DNA from: Polynucleobacter sp. JS-Safj-400b-B2 | Lineage (GTDB): Bacteria > Pseudomonadota > Gammaproteobacteria > Burkholderiales > Burkholderiaceae | DNA length: 64,000 nucleotides | Assembly (NCBI RefSeq): GCF_018881975.1 | Contig: NZ_JACVPJ010000002.1 | Coordinates: 248,001 to 312,000 of the forward strand | Reading direction: 5' to 3' | Shown: piece by piece, positions 53,501 to 64,000 of the stretch | How the letters are laid out: every line of letters begins with the position of its first letter | Numbering within the stretch: position 1 is the stretch's first letter | Translations under genes and position numbers: made by a program | The notes under the pieces: generated by a model | Told to the model about the DNA's origin: nothing | The model's input: the letters and a program-made list of their open reading frames with translations, nothing else | Database searches by the model: none

Positions 53501-54117
53501 TTCAGCAACTCCTCAATTTTTGCGATCGCTGCTTTGCTTACCAATACTTTTTTGTATTGAACCAAAGCTAATGGATCAGCGTGCTGTGGCTCACATACAG
53601 CAACTTTATGCAAGTTACGTGATGCCAAGTACAAATTCTCGCTAACCTGATCAACAATGATCAAGACTGAATCCAAGCCCATTGCTTTAACTTTGTCAGC
53701 TAAAACTTTAGTCTTTGGAGCGTCAAGAGAAAATTGATCAACTACATTCAAACGACCTTCGCGGGCCAACTGAGACAAAATTGATCTCATACCAGCGCGG
53801 TACATTTTCTTGTTTACTTTTTGGCTGAAATTCTCTTCTGGAGAATTCGGGAATATGCGACCACCTCCACGCCACAGCGGGGAAGAGCTCATACCAGCAC
53901 GTGCACGACCAGTACCTTTTTGACGCCAAGGCTTCTTGGTTGTGTGCTTAACTTGCTCACGGTCTTTTTGTGCACGGTTACCGCTGCGTGCATTTGCTTG
54001 GTAAGCCACTACAACTTGGTGTACCAAGGCTTCGTTATATTCACGTTCGAATACTTCTGGTGAAGCTTGTACGCCCGCACCTAAAGTACCGTTGTCTTGG
54101 AAAAGCTTAAGTTCCAT
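53497..54117 (-). CDS. rplD: 50S ribosomal protein L4
   Basis: L4 lines the peptide tunnel and in E. coli represses its own S10 operon. The 206-residue protein has [20 protein letters not shown], the tunnel extension [20 protein letters not shown] and [15 protein letters not shown]. It follows rplC by 11 bases. A structured leader upstream of rplC may be an L4 target. Confidence 0.98.
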   Translation of the reverse strand: MELKLFQDNGTLGAGVQASPEVFEREYNEALVHQVVVAYQANARSGNRAQKDREQVKHTTKKPWRQKGTGRARAGMSSSPLWRGGGRIFPNSPEENFSQKVNKKMYRAGMRSILSQLAREGRLNVVDQFSLDAPKTKVLADKVKAMGLDSVLIIVDQVSENLYLASRNLHKVAVCEPQHADPLALVQYKKVLVSKAAIAKIEELLK

Positions 54118-54128
54118 ATTCGCTCTCC

Positions 54129-54785
54129 TTATTTCTTCTTCAACGGTGTCTTCACCGCTGGAGTAACAATAACTTTACCGCCTGGGGCACCTGGAATAGC
54201 GCCTTTAACCATGATGAGATTACGTTCTGCATCAATGCGTGCGATGACTAAATTTTGAACTGTACGTGCAACGTCACCCAAGTGACCGGTCATACGCTTA
54301 CCAGGGAAAACGCGACCTGGATCTTGCGCCATACCGATAGAGCCTGGTACGTTATGTGAACGTGAGTTACCGTGGGATGCACGACCAGAAGCGAAGTGAT
54401 AACGCTTAATGGTACCTGCGTAGCCCTTACCGATAGACACACCCTGTACGTCCACTTTTTGACCAGCAGTAAATGCAGTGTCAGCAGGAATTACTTGTCC
54501 TGGCGTCATTTCTGCGATTTTTGCTGCGTCTAATTGGAATTCGTTGAGCCCGTTACCAGCCATCACACCAGCTTTGGCGAAGTGACCAGCCATTGCTTTA
54601 GTAACGCGAGTAGCTCTACGTGTGCCATGTGCTAACTGGATAGCATCATAGCCATCAGTTGCCTGGGTCTTGATTTGAGCGATTCTGTTGTCGCTCACGT
54701 CAATTACGGTCACAGGGATTGAATCCCCTTCGTCCGTAAATAGACGGGTCATGCCGACCTTGCGGCCGATTAAGCCTAAGCTCAT
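54129..54785 (-). CDS. rplC: 50S ribosomal protein L3
   Basis: L3 is an early-assembling large-subunit protein near the peptidyl-transferase centre. The 218-residue protein begins [20 protein letters not shown] and has the loop [26 protein letters not shown] site sits seven bases before the ATG at 54785, and only one base before the ATG at 54791, so the later start is favoured. It is preceded by a 190-base gap with promoter and hairpins. Confidence 0.97.
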   Translation of the reverse strand: MSLGLIGRKVGMTRLFTDEGDSIPVTVIDVSDNRIAQIKTQATDGYDAIQLAHGTRRATRVTKAMAGHFAKAGVMAGNGLNEFQLDAAKIAEMTPGQVIPADTAFTAGQKVDVQGVSIGKGYAGTIKRYHFASGRASHGNSRSHNVPGSIGMAQDPGRVFPGKRMTGHLGDVARTVQNLVIARIDAERNLIMVKGAIPGAPGGKVIVTPAVKTPLKKK

Positions 54786-54798
54786 ATTCATGCTCCAC

Positions 54799-54861
54799 GC
54801 CGACTTCGATTGGTCGGCAAAATTAATTTAAGTGATTTACAAGTAAAAGTACTTCTAAATC
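54799..54861 (-). promoter_or_regulatory. Structured leader before rplC (two hairpins)
   Basis: The first hairpin is GATTTA-G-AAGTA paired with TACTT-G-TAAATC on the minus strand (54861-54834), 11 bp with one G-G mismatch and a four-base loop. The second is GCCGAC with GTCGGC (54818-54799) around an eight-base loop, directly before the rplC ribosome-binding site. Together with the upstream promoter they form a leader of about 140 bases. Confidence 0.55.
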
Positions 54862-54930
54862 AATAACTTACAACGTTTTTAGTGCTGATAAAACTAAGAT
54901 TTTCGCCCAAATAATTGAGCGAAGCCTTAG

Positions 54931-54959
54931 ATTCTATCCCGAAAACCCAGTCTTGACAA
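54931..54959 (-). promoter_or_regulatory. Strong sigma70-like promoter before rplC
   Basis: TTGTCA (54959-54954) and TAGAAT (54936-54931) are 17 bases apart on the minus strand, each matching five of six consensus bases. The start would lie near 54924, about 140 bases before rplC. It lies between rpsJ and rplC, unlike E. coli, where the S10 promoter precedes rpsJ. Confidence 0.65.
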
Positions 54960-54982
54960 GCAAAAAGACCGGAAACAACAAA

Positions 54983-55294
54983 TTACTGCAACTTAATTTC
55001 GACGTCCACACCTGCTGGGAGATCTAATTTCATCAAAGCATCTACAGTTTTCTCTGTAGGATCAACGATATCCATCAAACGGAGATGGGTGCGGATCTCT
55101 AACTGATCACGGGATGTCTTGTTCACGTGTGGTGAACGCAAGATATCAAAACGCTCAATACGGGTTGGCAAAGGTACTGGACCCTTAACAACTGCACCAG
55201 TACGCTTAGCTGTATCAACGATTTCAGCTGCAGACTGGTCGATTAAACGGTAATCAAATGCTTTAAGGCGAATACGAATTTTTTGGTTTTGCAT
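54983..55294 (-). CDS. rpsJ: 30S ribosomal protein S10 (NusE)
   Basis: S10 is a small-subunit head protein and, as NusE, part of the transcription antitermination complex. The 103-residue protein has [40 protein letters not shown] and [20 protein letters not shown]. It is read with tuf upstream and rplC downstream but separated from both by gaps of 133 and 190 bases. Confidence 0.98.
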   Translation of the reverse strand: MQNQKIRIRLKAFDYRLIDQSAAEIVDTAKRTGAVVKGPVPLPTRIERFDILRSPHVNKTSRDQLEIRTHLRLMDIVDPTEKTVDALMKLDLPAGVDVEIKLQ

Positions 55295-55345
55295 ATTAAT
55301 TCCAAAGAGCGTTGTGGTGCTGCCACGTTATACATCTAAAGAGCT

Positions 55346-55374
55346 CGGTGACATCAGCAGCACTGATGTCACCG
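55346..55374 (-). terminator. 12-bp hairpin between tuf and rpsJ
   Basis: CGGTGACATCAG (55346-55357) pairs with CTGATGTCACCG (55363-55374) around a five-base loop. Only a short CTCTTT follows on the minus strand, so it may act as a weak terminator, an attenuator or an RNase site between tuf and rpsJ. A small TTAGC/GCTAA stem (55376-55390) adjoins it, and an alternative CGGTT/AACCG pairing (55373-55386) would overlap its base. Confidence 0.6.
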
Positions 55375-55427
55375 GTTAGCAAACCGCTAAATATTATTTA
55401 CTTCCACTACCTGAATCTATTTACTAC

Positions 55428-56618
55428 TTAAGCCAAAATCTTTGCAACCACACCGGCGCCAACAGTACGGCCACCTTCACGGATCGCAAAACGTAAACCT
55501 TCTTCCATCGCGATTGGAGCGATGAGCTTTACGGTAATCGAAACGTTATCACCAGGCATCACCATTTCTTTGTCTTTTGGCAACTCGATTGAACCAGTTA
55601 CGTCCGTTGTACGGAAGTAAAACTGTGGACGATAGTTGTTAAAGAATGGAGTATGACGACCACCTTCGTCTTTACCCAAGATGTAAACCTCGGCTGTAAA
55701 GTGAGTATGTGGGGTGATTGAACCTGGCTTAGCCAATACTTGGCCGCGCTCAACTTCTTCACGTTTTGTACCACGTAACAAGATACCAACGTTATCGCCT
55801 GCTTGACCTTGGTCGAGCAATTTGCGGAACATTTCAACACCAGTACAAGTTGTCTTGAGTGTTGGCTTGATACCAATGATTTCGATCTCTTCACCAACTT
55901 TAACGATACCGCGCTCGATACGGCCTGTAACTACAGTACCGCGACCAGAGATAGAGAACACGTCTTCTACTGGCATCAAGAAGGCGCCATCAACAGCACG
56001 TTCTGGAGTAGGAATAAAGGTATCTAATGCTTCAGCCAATTTCATGATGGCTTCTTTACCCAATGGGCCTTCGTCGCCTTCAAGGGCTAACTTAGCAGAA
56101 CCACGAACGATTGGTGTGTCATCACCAGGGAATTTGTATTTAGATAAAAGCTCACGAACTTCCATTTCTACGAGCTCTAACAACTCTTCGTCATCAACCA
56201 TGTCGCACTTGTTCAGGAACACGATGATGTAAGGAACACCCACTTGGCGTGCCAAGAGGATGTGTTCACGAGTTTGTGGCATTGGGCCGTCAGCAGCAGA
56301 GCAAACTAAAATTGCGCCGTCCATCTGAGCAGCACCAGTAATCATGTTCTTAACGTAGTCAGCATGTCCTGGGCAATCAACGTGTGCATAGTGACGGTTT
56401 GCTGTCTCGTACTCAACGTGTGCTGTATTAATCGTAATACCGCGTGCTTTTTCTTCTGGAGCAGCATCGATCTGATCGTATGCTTTAGCTTCGCCACCGA
56501 ATGCTTTAGAAAGCACGGTTGCAATTGCTGCTGTCAATGTGGTTTTACCGTGGTCAACGTGACCGATGGTGCCTACGTTTACGTGCGGTTTTGTCCGCTC
56601 GAATTTTTCTTTTGCCAT
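55428..56618 (-). CDS. tuf: Elongation factor Tu
   Basis: EF-Tu delivers aminoacyl-tRNA to the ribosome. The 396-residue GTPase has [10 protein letters not shown], the switch segment with [24 protein letters not shown] and NKCDMVD, plus the beta-barrel domains 2 and 3 ([18 protein letters not shown] and the C-terminal [14 protein letters not shown]). Many betaproteobacteria have a second tuf elsewhere; only one is in this window. Confidence 0.98.
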   Translation of the reverse strand: MAKEKFERTKPHVNVGTIGHVDHGKTTLTAAIATVLSKAFGGEAKAYDQIDAAPEEKARGITINTAHVEYETANRHYAHVDCPGHADYVKNMITGAAQMDGAILVCSAADGPMPQTREHILLARQVGVPYIIVFLNKCDMVDDEELLELVEMEVRELLSKYKFPGDDTPIVRGSAKLALEGDEGPLGKEAIMKLAEALDTFIPTPERAVDGAFLMPVEDVFSISGRGTVVTGRIERGIVKVGEEIEIIGIKPTLKTTCTGVEMFRKLLDQGQAGDNVGILLRGTKREEVERGQVLAKPGSITPHTHFTAEVYILGKDEGGRHTPFFNNYRPQFYFRTTDVTGSIELPKDKEMVMPGDNVSITVKLIAPIAMEEGLRFAIREGGRTVGAGVVAKILA

Positions 56619-56669
56619 TTTTAATCTGCCTTCTTTAGCTAGTCAATATTCAAAATTAATGTGGATAAA

Positions 56670-58772
56670 TTACTTCGCTTTAGCAGCCATGACTGCTTCA
56701 GCAACGTTCTTCGGTGCTTCGGAATAATGCTTAAATTCCATGGTGTAGGTAGCGCGACCTTGGGTCAACGAGCGCAAGCCAGTTGAGTAACCAAACATCT
56801 CTGCCAACGGCACTTCAGCGCGAACAATCTTACCGCCGCCTGGAATGTCATCCATACCTTGCAAAATACCGCGACGGGATGAGAGGTCACCCATTACGTT
56901 ACCCATGAAATCTTCTGGTGTTTCAACTTCAACAGCCATCATCGGCTCAAGCAACACTGGGGATGCTTTACGCATACCGTCTTTGAATGCCATTGAGCCT
57001 GCCATCTTAAATGCGTTTTCATTGGAGTCAACGTCATGGTATGAACCGAAGAACAATGTAGCTTTGATATCTACAACTGGATAGCCAGCCAAAATACCGG
57101 AATTCAATGTTTCGATAATTCCTTTTTCTACTGCAGGGATGTATTCACGTGGAACTACACCACCTTTAATAGCGTCAACGAATTCAAAACCTTTGCCTGG
57201 GGCTTGTGGCTCTAACTTCAATACCACGTGACCGTATTGACCACGACCACCAGACTGCTTAACGAATTTCCCTTCGATCTCTTCGCAAACTTTGCGAATG
57301 GTTTCGCGATAAGCAACTTGTGGCTTACCAACAGTTGCCTCAACGCTGAACTCACGCTTCATACGGTCAACCAAAATTTCCAAGTGGAGCTCGCCCATAC
57401 CGGAAATAATTGTCTGGCCTGATTCTTCGTCAGTCTTCACACGGAAAGAAGGATCTTCTTGCGCCAAGCGATTCAAAGCAAGACCCATTTTTTCTTGGTC
57501 AGCCTTAGTCTTTGGCTCTACAGCTTGTGAAATCACTGGCTCTGGGAATACCATGCGCTCCAAAATCACGATGCTATCTGGATCACATAATGTTTCACCA
57601 GTAGTTGCGTCTTTTAGGCCTACTGCTGCAGCGATATCGCCAGCATAAACTTCTTTAATTTCTTCACGTTGGTTAGCATGCATCTGCAACAAACGTCCAA
57701 CACGCTCTTTTTTGCCCTTAATTGGGTTGTAGATTGTGTCGCCAGATTTCATTACACCTGAGTAAACGCGGAAGAAAATGAGCTGGCCAACGAATGGGTC
57801 AGTCATGATCTTAAATGCCAATGCAGAAAACTTAGCATTATCAGACGCTTCACGTGTTGCAGGTGTGCCGTCTTCTAATTCACAAGGAACTGGTGGAACA
57901 TCCAATGGGGATGGCAACAGCTCAACTACTGCGTCCAACATCGCCTGAACACCTTTGTTTTTGAAAGCGGTTCCGCACAACATTGGAACGATTTCATTGG
58001 CAATAGTGCGTTGACGCAATGCTGCTTTAATTTCTTCTTCGGTCAAGCCTTCGCCGCCGAGATACTTTTCCATCAACTCTTCTGAGCTTTCAGCAGCAGC
58101 TTCGAGCATCTTCTCGCGCCACTCTTCAGCAGAAGCTTGTAATTCAGCAGGAATATCTTCGTAGGTAAACTTAGTACCTTGTGAGGCTTCATCCCAATAG
58201 ATGGCCTTCATCTTTACTAAGTCTACAACGCCCTTGAAGTTTTCTTCTGCGCCGATTGGAATTTGAATCAAGATAGGATTTGCTTTGAGGCGAGTCTTCA
58301 TTTGGTCATAAACCTTGAAGAAGTTCGCACCGGTACGGTCCATCTTGTTTACGAATGCCAAACGTGGAACTTGATACTTGTTCGCTTGACGCCAAACAGT
58401 TTCGGATTGTGGCTGCACACCACCTACCGCACAGTAAACCATGCAAGCACCATCCAACACGCGCATTGAACGCTCAACTTCAATAGTGAAGTCTACGTGT
58501 CCTGGGGTATCAATAATATTGATACGGTGCTCTGGAAAATTACCAGCCATACCCTTCCAGAACGTTGTAGTAGCAGCAGAAGTAATCGTGATACCACGCT
58601 CTTGCTCTTGCTCCATCCAGTCCATGGTTGCAGCGCCGTCATGTACTTCACCGATCTTGTGATTAACACCGGTGTAGAACAGAACGCGTTCCGTAGTTGT
58701 TGTCTTACCTGCGTCAATGTGCGCAGAAATACCGATATTGCGGTATTTGTCGATAGGGGTTTTACGTGCCAC
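56670..58772 (-). CDS. fusA: Elongation factor G
   Basis: EF-G drives translocation and, with RRF, ribosome recycling. The 700-residue protein has the GTPase motifs [39 protein letters not shown] and [10 protein letters not shown], followed by domains II to V including the region with RGQYGHV and the C-terminal [19 protein letters not shown]. It lies between rpsG and tuf, the str operon order. Confidence 0.98.
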   Translation of the reverse strand: MARKTPIDKYRNIGISAHIDAGKTTTTERVLFYTGVNHKIGEVHDGAATMDWMEQEQERGITITSAATTTFWKGMAGNFPEHRINIIDTPGHVDFTIEVERSMRVLDGACMVYCAVGGVQPQSETVWRQANKYQVPRLAFVNKMDRTGANFFKVYDQMKTRLKANPILIQIPIGAEENFKGVVDLVKMKAIYWDEASQGTKFTYEDIPAELQASAEEWREKMLEAAAESSEELMEKYLGGEGLTEEEIKAALRQRTIANEIVPMLCGTAFKNKGVQAMLDAVVELLPSPLDVPPVPCELEDGTPATREASDNAKFSALAFKIMTDPFVGQLIFFRVYSGVMKSGDTIYNPIKGKKERVGRLLQMHANQREEIKEVYAGDIAAAVGLKDATTGETLCDPDSIVILERMVFPEPVISQAVEPKTKADQEKMGLALNRLAQEDPSFRVKTDEESGQTIISGMGELHLEILVDRMKREFSVEATVGKPQVAYRETIRKVCEEIEGKFVKQSGGRGQYGHVVLKLEPQAPGKGFEFVDAIKGGVVPREYIPAVEKGIIETLNSGILAGYPVVDIKATLFFGSYHDVDSNENAFKMAGSMAFKDGMRKASPVLLEPMMAVEVETPEDFMGNVMGDLSSRRGILQGMDDIPGGGKIVRAEVPLAEMFGYSTGLRSLTQGRATYTMEFKHYSEAPKNVAEAVMAAKAK

Positions 58773-58799
58773 TGTTGGTGCCTTTTCTTGACTATTTGA

Positions 58800-59270
58800 T
58801 TAGAAGCGGAAATGTGAGAAAGCTTTGTTAGCTTCTGCCATACGGTGAACTTCTTCACGCTTCTTCATTGCTCCGCCGCGACCTTCTGCAGCTTCTAATA
58901 ATTCGTTGGCCAAACGTTGAGCCATAGATTTCTCACCGCGCTTTTTAGCAGCTTCGCGCACCCAGCGCATTGCCAAAGCAGAACGGCGTGATGGGCGAAC
59001 TTCAACAGGAACCTGGTAGTTAGCGCCACCAACACGACGGCTCTTCACCTCAACCATTGGCTTAACGTTGCCCATAGCTGTTGAGAAAATTTCGAGTGGT
59101 TCTTTGTTTGCTTTTTTCTCGATGTGATCAAAGGCACCGTAAACGATACGCTCTGCAACCGATTTCTTGCCGTCCAACATGAGGACGTTCATGAATTTAG
59201 CTACTTCTACATTACCGAATTTTGGATCCGGCAAAATTTCCCGTTTGGGAACTTCACGACGACGTGGCAT
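58800..59270 (-). CDS. rpsG: 30S ribosomal protein S7
   Basis: S7 nucleates the head of the small subunit and in E. coli represses the str operon through a site between rpsL and rpsG. The 156-residue protein has [60 protein letters not shown] and the C-terminal [11 protein letters not shown]. The 150-base gap upstream is structured. Confidence 0.98.
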   Translation of the reverse strand: MPRRREVPKREILPDPKFGNVEVAKFMNVLMLDGKKSVAERIVYGAFDHIEKKANKEPLEIFSTAMGNVKPMVEVKSRRVGGANYQVPVEVRPSRRSALAMRWVREAAKKRGEKSMAQRLANELLEAAEGRGGAMKKREEVHRMAEANKAFSHFRF

Positions 59271-59293
59271 AACTACTCCTTCAGTTCAGTTAG

Positions 59294-59351
59294 GGGCGAC
59301 CCACATGGATCACCCGCTCCGGTTGCCCTACTATCTAAGAAGATTCTTAGA
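59294..59351 (-). promoter_or_regulatory. Structured rpsL-rpsG intercistronic region, candidate S7 target
   Basis: A TCTAAGA/TCTTAGA hairpin (59334-59351, four-base loop) is followed by GGGC/GCCC plus GGT/ACC pairings (59294-59302 with 59321-59328) around a large loop. These lie in the 150 bases between the rpsL stop and the rpsG start, the site of S7 feedback binding in E. coli. Confidence 0.45.
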
Positions 59352-59420
59352 CGGAACAACCACTTACTTGTCTTTTAAGTCTGACAAACGAAGACTTGCT
59401 GCAAATACTTTAAGTTGCTA

Positions 59421-59801
59421 TTAAGCAGCTTTTTTAGCGCGCTTAGCACCGTACTTGGAACGTGATTGCTTACGGTCTTTAACGCCTTGCAAGTCAAGTG
59501 AGCCACGAACGATGTGATAACGAACACCTGGCAAATCCTTTACACGACCACCACGGATTAACACTACTGAGTGCTCCTGGAGGTTATGGCCTTCACCACC
59601 AATGTATGAAATGACTTCAAAACCATTGGTTAAGCGAACTTTAGCTACTTTACGCAGCGCAGAGTTAGGCTTTTTAGGAGTAGTGGTGTACACACGTGTA
59701 CAAACACCACGGCGCTGCGGACTGTTTTCCAGTGCAGGGCTCTTGCTTTTAACGATCAGCCTGGATCTTGGCTTACGTATTAATTGATTAATTGTTGGCA
59801 T
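59421..59801 (-). CDS. rpsL: 30S ribosomal protein S12
   Basis: S12 sits at the decoding centre and affects accuracy. The 126-residue protein has [20 protein letters not shown] and [18 protein letters not shown], where Lys43-Lys44 occupy the streptomycin-sensitivity position in the wild-type form, and [18 protein letters not shown] with the second such Lys. It is the first gene of the str cluster and has a strong promoter upstream. Confidence 0.98.
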   Translation of the reverse strand: MPTINQLIRKPRSRLIVKSKSPALENSPQRRGVCTRVYTTTPKKPNSALRKVAKVRLTNGFEVISYIGGEGHNLQEHSVVLIRGGRVKDLPGVRYHIVRGSLDLQGVKDRKQSRSKYGAKRAKKAA

Positions 59802-59905
59802 AAAATAGCTCGGTTAGTACTTCTTTGTTGCTTTTTTTAAGAAAATCAATGACTTAGAGAATTTCTAGGTCAAAAAGACCCTCTTCTGAATCAGTAGAAC
59901 TCAGC

Positions 59906-59934
59906 ATTCTAGCTTGGCCAGCCTTTTCCGTCAA
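59906..59934 (-). promoter_or_regulatory. Strong sigma70-like promoter of the str operon
   Basis: TTGACG (59934-59929) and TAGAAT (59911-59906) are 17 bases apart on the minus strand, each matching five of six. The start would lie near 59899, leaving a leader of about 98 bases before rpsL. The leader holds GGTC/GACC (59868-59880) and an alternative GAC-TAGA/TCTA-GTC pairing (59851-59871), which share GGTC on the plus strand and so exclude each other. Confidence 0.7.
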
Positions 59935-59944
59935 CCAAATGGGG

Positions 59945-59968
59945 AAAAAACTGGCCATTTCTGGCCAG
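59945..59968 (-). terminator. Intrinsic terminator of rpoC
   Basis: CTGGCC (59951-59956) pairs with GGCCAG (59963-59968). On the minus strand the hairpin is followed directly by TTTTTT. It lies 11 bases after the rpoC stop and just before the rpsL promoter. Confidence 0.9.
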
Positions 59969-59978
59969 AATTACCAAA

Positions 59979-62900
59979 TTAGCTCGGATCAGCCTCCCCA
60001 GCAGGAGCAACGACTTCAGCCTCAATTTCTACAGGCATATTGGCCATTGCTTCCTCTTCGGCGGCAATCATTTGAGCGCGGTCACGCTCGAATTGCTCTC
60101 TGACCTTGCGTGCACGGCGATAAGACAAGCCGGTACCAGCAGGGATCAGACGACCAATAATGACGTTTTCCTTGAGGCCACGGAGTGTATCGGTCTTGCC
60201 CATAATGGCGGCTTCGGTCAATACACGGGTGGTTTCTTGGAAAGAAGCCGCTGAAATGAAGCTGTCTGTCGACAAGGATGCTTTAGTAATACCCAACAGT
60301 ACGTTTTCGAACTGGGCTGGGCGCTTACCTGCGGCAATCACTAAATCGTTAGCGTCATACAGTTTTGAACGCTCAACTTGCTCACCAGTGATGTAGGCAG
60401 TATCGCCACCATCAGTGATCTGCACACGACGCAACATTTGACGCACGATCACTTCAATGTGCTTGTCATTAATCTTCACGCCTTGCAAACGGTAAACGTC
60501 TTGAACTTCATCAACGATGTAGATCGCCAACTCTTCAATACCTCTGAGAGTCAAAATGTCATGTGGATCAGCAGGGCCTTCCACAATCATCTCACCCTTG
60601 TTCACAACTTGACCGTCATGAACGAGAACTTGCTTCTCTTTTGGAATCAAGAATTCATTGGCTTCGCCATCCATATCGGTAATGACCAAACGCTGTTTAC
60701 CTTTGGTTTCTTTACCGAAGGAAACGGTTCCAGTAACTTTCGCCAGTACAGCTGCATCTTTTGGTGAACGTGCTTCGAACAATTCTGCAACGCGTGGCAA
60801 ACCACCGGTAATGTCGCGAGTCTTCTGTGATTCGATTGGAATACGTGCCAATACTTCACCAACTTCGACCTTCTGACCATCTTTAACAGTAATCAAAGCG
60901 CCTACTTGGAGGCCAATGTTTACAGGGTGATCAGTACCGGCGATCATGACTTCGTTACCCTTGTCATCAACCAAGTTGATCATTGGGCGAACGCCTTTGC
61001 TTGCAGCAGAGCGACGTTTGCCGTCAATCACCACCAAAGTGGACAGACCAGTAACTTCGTCAACCTGCTTAGCAACGGTGACGCCTTCTTCAACGTTATC
61101 AAAGCGAGCGATACCCGCGTACTCAGAAATAATCGGACGTGTTAATGGATCCCATGTCGCCAAGCTTGCGCCAGCCTTAACAGCAGCATCTTCTTTCAAC
61201 AAGAGAGTTGCACCGTAAGGTACTTTATGACGCTCGCGCTCACGACCATTCTCGTCAACGATCAAGGCTTCACCAGAACGTGAAATCACGATCTGCTCAC
61301 CCTTGGCGTTCTTCACAACACGCATCGTGCCAGAGAACTTCAAAGCACCGTTAGATTTGGCTTCAATATTGCTTGCAACCAAAGCACGTGACGCTGCACC
61401 ACCAATGTGGAAGGTACGCATCGTCAACTGTGTGCCTGGCTCACCGATGGACTGAGCAGCGATAACACCAACTGCTTCACCAACGTTCACCAAACCACCG
61501 CGACCTAGATCGCGTCCGTAGCACTTAGCGCATAAGCCAAAGCGGGTTAAGCAAGACAATACTGTGCGAACTTTAACTTCGTCGATACCCAATGCCACGA
61601 TTTGATCAACATGATCTTCGTCAAGCAATGTGTCATTCGGAACAATGACTTCTTGTGTATCAGGGTGAACGATGTCACCGATACATACACGACCCAAAAT
61701 ACGATCGCGCAATGCTTCGATAATTTCGCCGCCTTCAACCAGCGCCTTCATTGTTACGCCAGAAGTTGCGCCGCAATCATCTTCAATCACCACGAGATCT
61801 TGAGTAACGTCGCACAAACGACGTGTCAAGTAGCCAGAGTTCGCTGTCTTCAACGCGGTATCAGCAAGACCTTTACGAGCACCGTGGGTTGAAATGAAGT
61901 ACTGTAATACGTTCAAGCCTTCACGGAAGTTCGCAGTAATTGGGGTTTCAATGATCGAGCCATCAGGCTTAGCCATCAAACCACGCATACCAGCCAACTG
62001 GCGAATCTGCGCTGCAGATCCACGCGCACCAGAATCCGCCATCATGTAGATAGAGTTAAAGGATTCTTGACGCACAGTCTTACCGTTACGGTCGAGTACG
62101 TCAACGTGTGACAACTCGTCCATCATTGCCTTACCAACTTGGTCGCCTGCTGCACCCCAAATATCAACCACGTTGTTATAACGCTCTTGATTGGTTACGA
62201 GACCTGACATGAACTGCTTGTCATACTCTTTAACCTTGGCAGAAGCCTCGGTGATGATGCGCTCTTTAGAGGTCGGGATCAACATATCGTCGATCGCAAC
62301 TGAGATACCAGCATTGGTAGCCAAGTGGAAACCAGACTGCAAGAGGCGGTCAGCAAAAATAACCGTTTCACGCAATCCACACTTACGGAATGAAGTGTTG
62401 ATCAAGCGTGAAATTTCTTTTTTCTTCAAGGGCTTGTTAATTTCCTCGAAAGACATGCCTTTAGGCAAAATCTCAGACAAGATTGCACGGCCAACTGATG
62501 TTTGATAGATCTTGGTCTTTTCAGCAAAACGGGCATCGCCCTCTGCCTTCTTGTCCACAATCTCAAACTCAGTAATACGAACAGCAACACGAGAAGCCAA
62601 TTCAACTTGACCTGCTTCGTATGCACGTACTACTTCAGTAATGTTAGCGAAGACCATGCCTTCGCCTTTACCGTTGATCTTGTCACGTGTAGCGTAGTAC
62701 AGACCCAACACCACGTCCTGTGAAGGAACGATTGATGGCTCGCCGTTAGCTGGGAACAATACGTTGTTCGAAGCCAACATCAATGTACGTGCTTCCATTT
62801 GCGCTTCGAGCGACAAAGGAACGTGAACCGCCATTTGGTCACCGTCAAAGTCCGCGTTAAATGCCGCGCAGACTAATGGGTGCAATTGGATTGCTTTACC

Positions 62901-64000
62901 TTCAATCAGCATTGGCTCGAAAGCCTGAATACCAAGACGGTGCAACGTAGGTGCACGGTTCAACATGATTGGATGTTCACGAATCACTTCTTCGAGAATG
63001 TCCCAAACGATTGGAGTCTGGCTTTCAACTTCTTTCTTTGCAGCCTTGATGGTGGTTGCAATTCCTAAAGTCTCAAGCTTGTTGAAAATAAATGGCTTGA
63101 ACAACTCCAAGGCCATCAATTTTGGTAAGCCGCACTGATGCAATTTCAATGTAGGGCCAACCACGATAACTGAACGACCAGAGTAGTCAACACGTTTACC
63201 CAACAAGTTTTGACGGAAACGACCGCTCTTACCTTTAATCATCTCAGCCAAGGACTTGAGAGGACGCTTGTTAGCACCAGTCATAGCCTTACCGCGACGA
63301 CCGTTGTCGAGCAATGAGTCAACCGCTTCTTGCAACATCCGTTTTTCGTTACGAACGATGATCTCTGGTGCGCGCAACTCTAACAAACGCTTCAAACGGT
63401 TGTTACGGTTGATTACACGACGATAGAGGTCGTTCAAATCGGAGGTAGCAAAGCGACCGCCATCCAATGGCACCAATGGGCGCAATTCAGGTGGCAATAC
63501 TGGCAACACTTCCATGATCATCCAGTCAGGCTTAATACCTGAAGTCTGGAACGCCTCGAGCACTTTTAAGCGCTTAGCGTATTTCTTGATCTTGGCATCG
63601 CTACCAGTAGCTTTTAAATCAGCACGAATGGTCTCTACTTCACGATCGATATCAATCGAACGCAAGAGATCACGAATACCTTCCGCGCCCATGATGGCCG
63701 TAAATGCGCCGTCACCATACTCTTCAGTCTTGGCAATGTATTCGTCCTCAGACATGATCTGACCACGCTTCATCGCGCCTTCAGGAGTCATGCCAGGATC
63801 AACCACTACATATGCTTCAAAGTAGAGAACGCGCTCGATATCACGCAATGTCATATCGAGAACCATGCCCAAACGGGATGGCAAGGACTTCAAGAACCAG
63901 ATGTGCGCTACAGGGGCTGCCAACTCAATGTGGCCCATACGCTCACGACGTACCTTGGCGAGAGTAACTTCAACACCGCACTTCTCGCAGATTACGCCAC
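59979..64000 (-). CDS. rpoC: RNA polymerase beta-prime subunit, N-terminus cut by window edge
   Basis: RpoC forms the catalytic centre of RNA polymerase together with RpoB. About 1340 codons are present. The reading frame continues past 63938 to the window edge with [20 protein letters not shown], part of the N-terminal zinc domain, so only about 70-75 residues are missing. Visible parts are the active-site [12 protein letters not shown] (Asp triad binding Mg), the second zinc site [11 protein letters not shown], the trigger-loop region with [16 protein letters not shown], and the ending [16 protein letters not shown] GLSYRRARK. The protein ends in an acidic tail ([14 protein letters not shown]). 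A hairpin terminator follows the stop. Confidence 0.98.
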   Translation of the reverse strand, partial: GVICEKCGVEVTLAKVRRERMGHIELAAPVAHIWFLKSLPSRLGMVLDMTLRDIERVLYFEAYVVVDPGMTPEGAMKRGQIMSEDEYIAKTEEYGDGAFTAIMGAEGIRDLLRSIDIDREVETIRADLKATGSDAKIKKYAKRLKVLEAFQTSGIKPDWMIMEVLPVLPPELRPLVPLDGGRFATSDLNDLYRRVINRNNRLKRLLELRAPEIIVRNEKRMLQEAVDSLLDNGRRGKAMTGANKRPLKSLAEMIKGKSGRFRQNLLGKRVDYSGRSVIVVGPTLKLHQCGLPKLMALELFKPFIFNKLETLGIATTIKAAKKEVESQTPIVWDILEEVIREHPIMLNRAPTLHRLGIQAFEPMLIEGKAIQLHPLVCAAFNADFDGDQMAVHVPLSLEAQMEARTLMLASNNVLFPANGEPSIVPSQDVVLGLYYATRDKINGKGEGMVFANITEVVRAYEAGQVELASRVAVRITEFEIVDKKAEGDARFAEKTKIYQTSVGRAILSEILPKGMSFEEINKPLKKKEISRLINTSFRKCGLRETVIFADRLLQSGFHLATNAGISVAIDDMLIPTSKERIITEASAKVKEYDKQFMSGLVTNQERYNNVVDIWGAAGDQVGKAMMDELSHVDVLDRNGKTVRQESFNSIYMMADSGARGSAAQIRQLAGMRGLMAKPDGSIIETPITANFREGLNVLQYFISTHGARKGLADTALKTANSGYLTRRLCDVTQDLVVIEDDCGATSGVTMKALVEGGEIIEALRDRILGRVCIGDIVHPDTQEVIVPNDTLLDEDHVDQIVALGIDEVKVRTVLSCLTRFGLCAKCYGRDLGRGGLVNVGEAVGVIAAQSIGEPGTQLTMRTFHIGGAASRALVASNIEAKSNGALKFSGTMRVVKNAKGEQIVISRSGEALIVDENGRERERHKVPYGATLLLKEDAAVKAGASLATWDPLTRPIISEYAGIARFDNVEEGVTVAKQVDEVTGLSTLVVIDGKRRSAASKGVRPMINLVDDKGNEVMIAGTDHPVNIGLQVGALITVKDGQKVEVGEVLARIPIESQKTRDITGGLPRVAELFEARSPKDAAVLAKVTGTVSFGKETKGKQRLVITDMDGEANEFLIPKEKQVLVHDGQVVNKGEMIVEGPADPHDILTLRGIEELAIYIVDEVQDVYRLQGVKINDKHIEVIVRQMLRRVQITDGGDTAYITGEQVERSKLYDANDLVIAAGKRPAQFENVLLGITKASLSTDSFISAASFQETTRVLTEAAIMGKTDTLRGLKENVIIGRLIPAGTGLSYRRARKVREQFERDRAQMIAAEEEAMANMPVEIEAEVVAPAGEADPS

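Overview
The window looks like a chromosomal core segment of a betaproteobacterium of the order Burkholderiales. The compact, AT-leaning style and the protein sequences fit Polynucleobacter or a close relative. This is inferred from gene order (gltBD-mla-yadGH-bolA-murA-his-hinT-tat, mrcA//pil-aroKB, str-S10-spc-alpha) and from recognising the proteins; no database search was possible. About 76 protein genes can be supported, and no tRNA, rRNA or CRISPR array was found.

Layout. (1) 1-1700: the first codons of a periplasmic amino-acid-binding protein (minus strand, cut by the window edge), a strong terminator with a UUCG loop, and a major outer-membrane porin. (2) 1.8-27.5 kb: a long run of mostly minus-strand genes, transcribed in the order gltB-gltD (glutamate synthase), mlaF-E-D-A-C-B (outer-membrane lipid asymmetry), an ABC-2 exporter pair, a BolA protein, murA, hisG-hisD, then hisB-H-A-F-I-E, hinT and tatA-B-C. 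The his block has been rearranged. hisC lies on the opposite strand, a TnpB gene with a candidate guide-RNA end sits between hisC and hisB, and a hicAB toxin-antitoxin pair lies antisense between hisF and hisI. (3) 27.5-28.4 kb: a REP-associated tyrosine transposase (RAYT) with an imperfect palindrome beside it. (4) 28.4-40.9 kb: mrcA, divergent from a reduced pilus-type locus (one coiled-coil membrane protein plus a short secretin) followed by aroK-aroB; then cyaY, lptM-lysA, a dihaem cytochrome c, engB-hemB, dsbD and cutA. (5) 40.9-64 kb: the alpha, spc, S10 and str ribosomal-protein clusters, all on the minus strand, with infA, secY, rpoA, tuf and fusA, ending in most of rpoC.

How it works together. 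The window carries nearly the whole histidine pathway: hisG of the short type needs a HisZ partner that is not here, and histidinol-phosphate phosphatase is also absent. It also carries ammonia assimilation through GOGAT, cell-envelope functions (MurA, PBP1A, Mla, Tat, porin, DsbD) and the core of the translation and transcription apparatus. Intergenic RNA hairpins and good sigma70-like promoters with a TAGAAT -10 box mark the borders inside the ribosomal-protein array. They suggest that its transcription units and leader controls are placed somewhat differently from E. coli.

The most interesting items are the TnpB with a visible nested-hairpin omega-RNA end, the broken his operon, the hicAB promoter with a palindromic operator, the two-gene remnant of pilMNOPQ, and the structured leaders before rplC and rplN.
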